Shown: piece after piece, positions 49,515-55,434 of the stretch | Position numbering within the stretch: position 1 is the first letter of the stretch | Layout: every line of letters starts with the position of its first letter | From: an uncultured Lachnospiraceae bacterium | Lineage (GTDB): Bacteria > Bacillota > Clostridia > Lachnospirales > Lachnospiraceae | Length of the DNA stretch: 55,434 nt | Direction of reading: 5' to 3' | Assembly (NCBI GenBank): GCA_947625875.1 | Contig: CANQQG010000011.1 | Coordinates: 1-55,434 of the forward strand | Notes under the pieces: model-generated | What the model was told of the DNA's origin: nothing | Database searches by the model: none | The model's input: only the letters and a program-made list of their open reading frames with translations | Made by a program: the position numbers and the translations under genes

Positions 49515-50882
49515 ATGAAAAAGAAATTGATCAGCGTACTTTTATGTACGGCAATGACGGCGGCAATGTTCACAGGATGCGGTTCTGCTGACAGCGACGC
49601 AAAGGGGACGGAAAGCGGATCAGAGGACGACGGCAGCGGAGCGTCAGGCGGAGAGGGGAAAGTTTATTTCCTGAACTTTAAACCGGAAGCGGCGGACGCA
49701 TGGGTAGAGCTTGCGGCGAAGTACACAGAGGAGACCGGCGTAAAGGTTGACGTACAGACGGCGGCGTCCGGCGGATACGAGGAGATGTTGAAATCCGAGA
49801 TGGCGAAATCCGAAGCCCCGACGCTGTTCCAGATCAACGGGCCGATCGGCTTGAAAAACTGGAAGGATTATTGCTATGACCTCAAGGATTCCGAGCTGTA
49901 TAAGCATGTTAAATATGACGATTATGTATTAAAGGACGGCGAATCGGTAGCCGCCATCGGATATGTGCTGGAAACCTATGGCATTATCTATAACAAAAAG
50001 CTGTTAAATGATTATATCGCTATGGACGGCGCGGTGATCCAGTCCGCGGATGAGATCAACAGCTTTGCAAAATTAAAAGAAGTGGCGGACGATATCCAGG
50101 CGAAGAAAGACGACCTCGGCATCGCAGGCGCGTTTACGTCTGCGGGCATGGATTCAAGCTCTGACTGGAGATTTAAGACGCACCTTGCAAACCTGCCGAT
50201 CTATTATGAATATCAGGCGGACGGCATTGATTCCACAGACGCGATCAAAGGCACATACCTTGACAATTACAAGCAGATCTGGGATCTGTACCTGGCGGAT
50301 TCGACGTGCAGCCCGAGCATGATCTCCGGCATGACGGGCGACGACGCGACAGCTGAATTTGCAGTCGGCGACGCCGTATTTTACCAGAACGGCACATGGG
50401 CGTATGGCGATATCATGAACGACGGCCTGACGGACGACGATCTCGGCATGCTCCCGATCTACATCGGCGTGGACGGCGAGGAAAACCAGGGGCTCTGCAC
50501 AGGCACGGAAAATTACTGGTGCGTAAATAAAAACGCTTCCGAGGCGGACATCAAGGCGACGCTTGATTTCTTAAACTGGGTGATCACAAGCGACGAAGGG
50601 CGCGACAGCCTGGCAAACACGATGGGTTTCCTGACGCCGTTTGACACGTTTGACGATTATCTGCCGAATAACAAGCTGGTTGATATCGCAAACGAATACC
50701 TGGATGCGGGCAAGACGGCGGTGTCCTGGAACTTCTCTACGATCCCTTCCGAGACATGGAAAGACAACGTAGGCGCGGCGCTGCTTGAGTATGCGCAGGG
50801 CACAGGCGAGTGGTCGGCGGTGGAATCCGCGTTCGTTGACGGATGGGCGACCGAATACCAGGCGGCATATGGCAGCAACTAA
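49515..50882 (+). CDS. Maltose/maltodextrin-type ABC substrate-binding lipoprotein
   Basis: This 455-residue lipoprotein is an extracellular solute-binding protein of the MalE type (SBP_bac family). The lipobox is FTGC with Cys22, followed by a Gly/Ser/Asp/Glu-rich linker. The mature part shows KVYFLNFKPEAADAWVELAAKYTEETGVKVDV and GYVLETYGIIYNKKLL, as in sugar-binding family 1 proteins. ATG 49515 follows AAAAGGAGAAG; the longer frame from 49302 crosses the promoter and is not credible. The MalF/MalG-type permeases and malQ downstream suggest maltodextrin, though substrate is inferred. Confidence 0.92.
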   Translation: MKKKLISVLLCTAMTAAMFTGCGSADSDAKGTESGSEDDGSGASGGEGKVYFLNFKPEAADAWVELAAKYTEETGVKVDVQTAASGGYEEMLKSEMAKSEAPTLFQINGPIGLKNWKDYCYDLKDSELYKHVKYDDYVLKDGESVAAIGYVLETYGIIYNKKLLNDYIAMDGAVIQSADEINSFAKLKEVADDIQAKKDDLGIAGAFTSAGMDSSSDWRFKTHLANLPIYYEYQADGIDSTDAIKGTYLDNYKQIWDLYLADSTCSPSMISGMTGDDATAEFAVGDAVFYQNGTWAYGDIMNDGLTDDDLGMLPIYIGVDGEENQGLCTGTENYWCVNKNASEADIKATLDFLNWVITSDEGRDSLANTMGFLTPFDTFDDYLPNNKLVDIANEYLDAGKTAVSWNFSTIPSETWKDNVGAALLEYAQGTGEWSAVESAFVDGWATEYQAAYGSN

Positions 50883-50920
50883 ATAAGAAAAACACTTTCT
50901 TTTGGAATTCCCTTTATATA

Positions 50921-50951
50921 ATGGACGGTTAGCGATAAACCGTCCATTTTT
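50921..50951 (+). terminator. Intercistronic hairpin after the binding-protein gene
   Basis: ATGGACGGTT and AACCGTCCAT pair perfectly over 10 bp with a 7-base loop and are followed by TTTTTA. It lies between the lipoprotein gene and the first permease gene. It probably terminates part of the transcripts or protects the 3' end, giving more binding protein than permease. Confidence 0.8.
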
Positions 50952-50972
50952 AAAAAATGATGGAAGGAGAAA

Positions 50973-51824
50973 ATGACGATGAATACGAAGTCAATGAAAA
51001 AATATTTCCCGGTTTTCATGCTCCCGACCATGGCGGCATTTGCGATCGGGTTTGTCGTGCCGTTTATCCTCGGCATATATCTGGCATTTTGTGAATTTAC
51101 GACCGTTACGGACGCAAAATTTGTGGGGTTTAAAAATTTTGTCCGCGTGTTTACGGACGATACGTTTATCCATTCCTTATGGTTTACGGCGCTGTTTACC
51201 GTTGTGTCCGTCATTACGATAAACCTGTTCGCGTTTATCGTGGCGCTGCTTTTGACAAAGAAAATCCGCGGGACGAATATTTTCCGTACGGTATTTTTCA
51301 TGCCGAACCTGATCGGCGGCATTATCCTCGGCTATATCTGGCAGCTGATCATCAACGGCGTGCTGCAGCCGTTTGAGCGCACGCTGACATTTTCCGCAGG
51401 CTACGGCTTCTGGGGCCTGATCATCCTGATGAACTGGCAGCAGATCGGATATATGATGATCATTTATATCGCCGGCATCCAGAATATTCCGGGCGATTTG
51501 ATGGAGGCGGCGCAGATCGACGGCGCGAATAAGTGGCAGACGCTCAAAAATGTGACGATCCCGATGCTGATGCCGTCGATCACGATCTGCTCGTTCCTGA
51601 CGCTGACAAACGGCTTTAAGCTGTTCGACCAGAACCTTGCGCTGACAGCGGGCGCGCCGTCCAATAAGACAGAGATGCTCGCGCTGAATATTTATAACAC
51701 GTTTTACGGCAGGAGCGGCTGGGAAGGCGTAGGCCAGGCAAAAGCGGTTATTTTCTTTATTTTAGTGGCGCTGCTCGCCATTGCGCAGCTGAGGTTAACA
51801 AGGAGTAAGGAGGTACAGCAATAA
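50973..51824 (+). CDS. ABC sugar permease, MalF-type
   Basis: This 283-residue inner-membrane permease has about six hydrophobic segments. The EAA loop (LMEAAQIDGANKWQTLKNVTIPMLMPS) contacts the ATPase. It is of the MalF/UgpA type without the large periplasmic loop of E. coli MalF. The start ATG 50973 (AAGGAG four bases upstream) or 50979 (ten bases) are both possible. It shares one base with the next gene (TAATG). Confidence 0.93.
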   Translation: MTMNTKSMKKYFPVFMLPTMAAFAIGFVVPFILGIYLAFCEFTTVTDAKFVGFKNFVRVFTDDTFIHSLWFTALFTVVSVITINLFAFIVALLLTKKIRGTNIFRTVFFMPNLIGGIILGYIWQLIINGVLQPFERTLTFSAGYGFWGLIILMNWQQIGYMMIIYIAGIQNIPGDLMEAAQIDGANKWQTLKNVTIPMLMPSITICSFLTLTNGFKLFDQNLALTAGAPSNKTEMLALNIYNTFYGRSGWEGVGQAKAVIFFILVALLAIAQLRLTRSKEVQQ

Positions 51825-52666
51825 TGGGTGAAGGAAAAAAAGTAAAATACGGCTGGCTTTTGACGGCGGTGTTTACCGTTTTATCGGTACTGTACGTCTG
51901 CCCGGTCATTATCGTGCTGATCAATTCATTTAAAAGAAAAACCTATATCAACCGGGAACCGTTCCGTCTGCCTTCGGGAAAGACGTTTGTAGGGATCCAG
52001 AACTATGTGGAAGGCATTGCGAAGATCGACTTTTTTAATGCGTTTAAATACTCGCTGTTTATCACCGTTGCGTCAGTTGCTGTCATCATTTTGTGTACGT
52101 CCATGTGCGCATGGTACATTTCGAGGGTAAAAAGCAGGACGACGTCGGGTATGTATTACCTGTGCGCATTCTCAATGATCGTACCTTTTCAAATGGTAAT
52201 GTTTACATTATCCAAAATATCTGATATGCTACACTTAGGGAATCCGTTAGGTATCGTTATCGTTTACCTCGGATTCGGCGCGGGGCTTGCGGTATTCATG
52301 TTCTGCGGCTTTGTGAAGGCGATTCCGCTGGAAGTGGAGGAGGCGGCGATGATCGACGGCTGTACGCCGCTGCAGACATTCTTTCTTGTCGTTTTGCCGA
52401 TCTTAAAGCCGACCTGCATTTCTGTGGCGATCTTACAGGCAATGTGGATCTGGAACGACTACCTGCTGCCTACGCTTGTATTAGATCTAAGAAAATATAA
52501 AACAATACCGATCGCAGTACAGTATTTAAAAGGCGGATATGGTTCCGTAGATATGGGGGCCATGATGGCCATGCTTGTATTGGCAATTATTCCGATTATT
52601 ATATTCTACATTGCATGTCAGAAATATATTATTGATGGTGTGGTTGCAGGAGCGGTAAAAGGTTAA
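51824..52666 (+). CDS. ABC sugar permease, MalG-type
   Basis: This 280-residue permease pairs with the upstream MalF-type protein. It has six hydrophobic segments and an EAA loop VEEAAMIDGCTPLQTFFLVVLPILKP. It begins one base inside the stop codon of the preceding gene, behind AAGGAGG. No ATPase gene follows, so the importer must use an ATPase encoded elsewhere, such as an MsmX/MsiK-type shared subunit. Confidence 0.93.
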   Translation: MGEGKKVKYGWLLTAVFTVLSVLYVCPVIIVLINSFKRKTYINREPFRLPSGKTFVGIQNYVEGIAKIDFFNAFKYSLFITVASVAVIILCTSMCAWYISRVKSRTTSGMYYLCAFSMIVPFQMVMFTLSKISDMLHLGNPLGIVIVYLGFGAGLAVFMFCGFVKAIPLEVEEAAMIDGCTPLQTFFLVVLPILKPTCISVAILQAMWIWNDYLLPTLVLDLRKYKTIPIAVQYLKGGYGSVDMGAMMAMLVLAIIPIIIFYIACQKYIIDGVVAGAVKG

Positions 52667-52679
52667 GGAGGAGCTTTTT

Positions 52680-54239
52680 ATGCGTGCAAGTGGAGTATTA
52701 CTTCCAGTAAGTAGTTTGCCGTCCAGGTACGGGATCGGCTGTTTCTCAAAAGAGGCCTATAAGTTTGTGGACTTTTTGAAGAAATACGGCCAGAGCTATT
52801 GGCAGATCCTTCCTTTGGGGCAGACGAGTTACGGGGATTCCCCGTACCAGTCATTTTCAACGTTTGCAGGGAACCCTTATTTCATCAGCCTGGAAAAGCT
52901 GGCGGAAAAAGGGCTGCTGCGGAAAAAGGAGTGCAATGCCTGTGATTTTGGCAGCAATCCGGCCTGTGTGGATTACGGAAAAATGTATGAAGAACGTTAC
53001 CCGTTATTAAAGATGGCATTTGAGCGGAGCGAGATCGCATCCGATCCTGATTTTGCCGCCTTTAAAGAGCGTGAGGCCGCATGGCTGGAAAATTACGCGC
53101 TGTTTATGGCATTGAAGGACTTTTACGGCGGGAAGAGCTGGGTGGAGTGGCCGGATGATATCCGTCTGCGCAGGCCGGAGACGGTGGCGGAATACCGTAA
53201 GAAATTAGAGGAAGAAGTACTCTTTTATGAATTCCTGCAGTATGAGTTTTTCAGCCAGTGGGAAGAACTCAAAGCGTATGCGAACGAACAGGGCGTCCGC
53301 ATCATTGGCGACATCCCGATCTATGTCGCATTGGACAGCGCGGACGCATGGGCGGAGCCGGAGCTGTTCCAGTTTGATGAGGACGGGATGCCGGTGGCGG
53401 TCGCAGGGTGTCCGCCGGACGGGTTTTCCGCGACGGGCCAGCTCTGGGGCAACCCGCTGTATGACTGGGCGTATCATAAGGAAACCGGGTATGCATGGTG
53501 GATCCGCCGCGTGGCGTCCTGCTATAAGATGTATGATATGATACGGATCGACCATTTCCGCGGGTTTGACGAGTATTACGCGATCCCGGCGGAAGATCAG
53601 ACGGCGGAATTTGGAAAATGGCGCAAGGGGCCGGGCCTGGAGCTGTTTACGGTCTTAAAGGAAAAGCTGGGCGATTTGAATATCATCGTAGAGGATCTGG
53701 GCTACATAACGGACACTGTGCGCGAGATGGTGCGCGCCTGCGGTTTCCCGAATATGAAGGTGCTGGAATTTGCTTTTGACGCGAGGGACTCTACGGGCCC
53801 GAACGATTATCTGCCGTATAATTATGACAAAAACTGCGTTGTGTATACGGGCACGCATGATAATGAAACGCTGCGCGGCTGGCTTAGCTCCATTCCGAAA
53901 GCGGATTATTCCCAGATCGAGAAATATCTCGGCAGGAAAGTCAAAGACAAGGATGAGATGGCGCTTGAGGTGATCCGCCTGGCGCAGGCAAGCGCGGCAA
54001 ACCTTTGCATTATCCCGTTGCAGGATTATCTGCTGCTGGATAATAAGGCGAGGATCAACGAGCCGTCCACGCTTGGGAAAAACTGGAAGTGGCGCCTACA
54101 GCCGGGCCAGCTCTCCTCGCAGGCGGGCTCGCTGATGAAGAAGATGGCAAAGACTTACGGCAGGCTCCCGGAAGAGCCTGCGGAAAAAGAGCGGAAGGTT
54201 TCCGGAGACGCAGATAAAAAAGGCAAAGCAGGCAAGTGA
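52680..54239 (+). CDS. malQ: 4-alpha-glucanotransferase (amylomaltase)
   Basis: MalQ (GH77) transfers alpha-1,4-glucan chains between maltodextrins, releasing glucose. The 519 residues show RASGVLLPVSSLPSRYGIG at the N-terminus, PLGQTSYGDSPYQSFS, the nucleophile region MIRIDHFRGFDEYY (Asp), the acid/base region VEDLGYIT (Glu) and GTHDNETLRGW (Asp). The C-terminus has an added Lys/Glu-rich tail of about 20 residues. ATG 52680 follows TTAAGGAGGAG. It lies 13 bases after the permease gene, so it belongs to the maltose operon. Confidence 0.96.
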   Translation: MRASGVLLPVSSLPSRYGIGCFSKEAYKFVDFLKKYGQSYWQILPLGQTSYGDSPYQSFSTFAGNPYFISLEKLAEKGLLRKKECNACDFGSNPACVDYGKMYEERYPLLKMAFERSEIASDPDFAAFKEREAAWLENYALFMALKDFYGGKSWVEWPDDIRLRRPETVAEYRKKLEEEVLFYEFLQYEFFSQWEELKAYANEQGVRIIGDIPIYVALDSADAWAEPELFQFDEDGMPVAVAGCPPDGFSATGQLWGNPLYDWAYHKETGYAWWIRRVASCYKMYDMIRIDHFRGFDEYYAIPAEDQTAEFGKWRKGPGLELFTVLKEKLGDLNIIVEDLGYITDTVREMVRACGFPNMKVLEFAFDARDSTGPNDYLPYNYDKNCVVYTGTHDNETLRGWLSSIPKADYSQIEKYLGRKVKDKDEMALEVIRLAQASAANLCIIPLQDYLLLDNKARINEPSTLGKNWKWRLQPGQLSSQAGSLMKKMAKTYGRLPEEPAEKERKVSGDADKKGKAGK

Positions 54240-54283
54240 CATGCTGTCCCTGACAGAAAAAAAGAACAGGAGATACGGGACAC

Positions 54284-55315
54284 ATGAGTGATATAACGAT
54301 TAAGGATATTGCAAAAATCTGCGGCGTCGGGGTGAGTACCGTTTCCCGCGCGATGAATAACCATCCGGACATTAATCCGGCGACCAAAGAAAGGATCATG
54401 CAGATCATTGAAGAACATAATTATATCCCGAACAACAGCGCGAGGAATTTAAAGCGTACCGAATCGAATACAATCGGGCTGCTGATGAAGGGAATCGGAA
54501 ACCCGTTTTTCCAGGGGATGTTTGATTTCTTTGAGGAGATGCTGAGCCGGAAAAATTTTTCTTTTGTGCTGCAGAGAGTCGGGTTTGATGAGGACGAGGT
54601 CAATGTCGCGCTGGAACTGGAAAAGGAAAAGAAGCTCAAGGGCATTATCTTCCTCGGCGGCCAGATCCGCGAGGACATGAAGGCGTTTGATATGCTGAGC
54701 GTGCCGTATGTGCTCTGTACGGTCGGCTGGAAAGAGGAAAGGCAGGCGCCGAATCTGGTCGCGATCGACGACCGGAAAGAAAGCTTTAAGATGGTGGATT
54801 ATTTATGCAGCCTGGGACACCGGCGGATCGTGATCATTACGTCTGCCGAGGAAGAGATGAGTGTCGGCAACCTGCGTTATGAGGGATACCGGCAGGCGCT
54901 GGATAAAAACGGGATCCCGTTTGACCCCTCGCTTGTATGTTTCATGAAGCCGGAACTGGAAAGCTTTTCGGCGGAAAACGGCTATGCGGTCACACAGGAG
55001 CTGCTTGCTTCGGGGACAGAGTTTACGGCGATCTTTGCCGTCTCGGATATGGTTGCGATCGGAGCGGGCAAAGCCCTTTTGGAGGCGGGGAAGCGGATTC
55101 CGCAGGATTATTCTGTTGCGGGGTTTGACGGTTTGTCGCTGACGCATTTTTTCCACCCTTCCATTACGACGATTCATCAGCCGAGAGAAGAAATGGTAAA
55201 GGCGGCGGTGAAAATGCTCCTGGACATGATTGACGGCAGGGATTGCCGCCGGATACAGATCTTTGAGGCGCAATTGGAAATACAGGAATCTACAGGGAAG
55301 GCGAAGGCTTCTTAG
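54284..55315 (+). CDS. LacI-family transcriptional regulator
   Basis: This 343-residue repressor has a LacI-type N-terminal helix-turn-helix (TIKDIAKICGVGVSTVSRAM) and hinge region (NYIPNNSARNLKRTESNTIGLL), followed by a periplasmic-binding-protein-like sensor domain (GLLMKGIGNPFFQGMFDFF, HRRIVIITS, FAVSDMVAIGAGKALLEAG, DYSVAGFDG). It follows malQ by 44 bases in the same direction. It is the obvious candidate to bind the palindromes at 49438-49477 in the absence of maltodextrin or glucose signals, similar to MalR. The inducer is not determinable. Confidence 0.93.
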   Translation: MSDITIKDIAKICGVGVSTVSRAMNNHPDINPATKERIMQIIEEHNYIPNNSARNLKRTESNTIGLLMKGIGNPFFQGMFDFFEEMLSRKNFSFVLQRVGFDEDEVNVALELEKEKKLKGIIFLGGQIREDMKAFDMLSVPYVLCTVGWKEERQAPNLVAIDDRKESFKMVDYLCSLGHRRIVIITSAEEEMSVGNLRYEGYRQALDKNGIPFDPSLVCFMKPELESFSAENGYAVTQELLASGTEFTAIFAVSDMVAIGAGKALLEAGKRIPQDYSVAGFDGLSLTHFFHPSITTIHQPREEMVKAAVKMLLDMIDGRDCRRIQIFEAQLEIQESTGKAKAS

Positions 55316-55320
55316 CCGTA

Positions 55321-55373
55321 AAAAGGCTGCCGGATAAGAGACGGAAATTAGCTCTTATTGCGGCAGCCTTTTA
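55321..55373. terminator. Bidirectional terminator at the end of the maltose cluster
   Basis: AAAAGGCTGCCG with GATAAGAG pairs with CTCTTAT and GCGGCAGCCTTTT, with a small internal loop. An A-tract before and a T-tract after make it work on both strands, between the LacI-type gene and the convergent partial gene. Confidence 0.85.
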
Positions 55374-55389
55374 ATGCGCAAAAAATGGC

Positions 55390-55434
55390 TTACATAATCT
55401 TGCGGTGGCCTTTAAAGCGCGTCTCGCAGTATTT
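55390..55434 (-). CDS. C-terminal end of a minus-strand gene (partial)
   Basis: The last 45 bases read, on the minus strand, as an open frame whose final residues are KYCETRFKGHRKIM before a TAA stop (55392 to 55390). It ends 17 bases before the bidirectional terminator, which fits a convergent gene. Only 14 residues are visible, so no identity is given. Confidence 0.5.
   Translation of the reverse strand, partial: KYCETRFKGHRKIM

Overview
The window looks like chromosome of a Gram-positive anaerobe of the class Clostridia, most likely a gut Lachnospiraceae. This is inferred from strong AGGAGG-type ribosome sites, sigma-A-type promoters, GTG and TTG starts, lipoprotein signals of the MKKK..TAC/TGC type, and the gene set (phosphoketolase, GH2 beta-galactosidase, maltose transporter, BlaI/BlaR1-like pair, PAS-GGDEF-EAL proteins). 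Nearly all genes lie on the + strand. I see no phage module, no complete insertion sequence and no CRISPR array.

Layout. 1-8171: uvrA, two small unknown genes, a 59-residue Asn/Ser-rich mini-protein, a rhodanese, a THUMP/RlmL-type methyltransferase, a cell-wall amidase, rdgB and a YfcE-like phosphoesterase. 8180-8863: six tRNAs (Pro, Gly, Arg, His, Gln, Lys) behind one consensus promoter and closed by a terminator. 8900-10907: an IbrA/IbrB-like pair (PAPS-reductase-fold ATPase plus ParB-like protein) behind a perfect palindrome. 10934-17905: mscL (minus strand, with a zinc ribbon), a YgjP-like metalloprotease, a chemotaxis receptor, a three-gene ABC importer and a PilZ-like protein. 17906-18850: a 945-base stretch with no credible gene. 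On its minus strand it carries a consensus promoter, six copies of a purine-tract-GGU-N5-CCA motif, several long stems and a terminator-like hairpin. This is the best candidate here for something undescribed: a structured RNA of about 635 nt transcribed divergently from secA.

18851-28613: secA; a transglutaminase, ABC exporter and Ig-like surface protein cluster; and a PAS-GGDEF-EAL c-di-GMP phosphodiesterase. 28642-37069: gpmI, purC, purF, purB and lacZ in tight succession. 37104-45848: a C39-like/leucine-rich secreted protein, a lytic transglycosylase, tRNA-Thr, a hybrid histidine kinase with two receiver domains, an unknown protein and phosphoketolase. 46028-48194: a BlaI/MecI-type repressor with two operator-like palindromes and an M56 BlaR1-like membrane protease with no beta-lactamase nearby. 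48214-49178: an Rpn-family nuclease. 49401-55315: a maltose/maltodextrin module (lipoprotein, two permeases, malQ, LacI-type regulator) with LacI-type palindromes at the promoter and no ATPase gene. The window ends in the C-terminus of a minus-strand gene.

Much of the content supports carbohydrate use. Maltodextrin uptake and MalQ, together with beta-galactosidase, feed hexoses toward glycolysis (GpmI) or the phosphoketolase shunt. A second theme is the envelope and sensing: amidase, lytic transglycosylase, transglutaminase, surface Ig protein, chemoreceptor, hybrid kinase, PilZ and EAL proteins. All functions are read from the sequence and from family knowledge; no database search was run.
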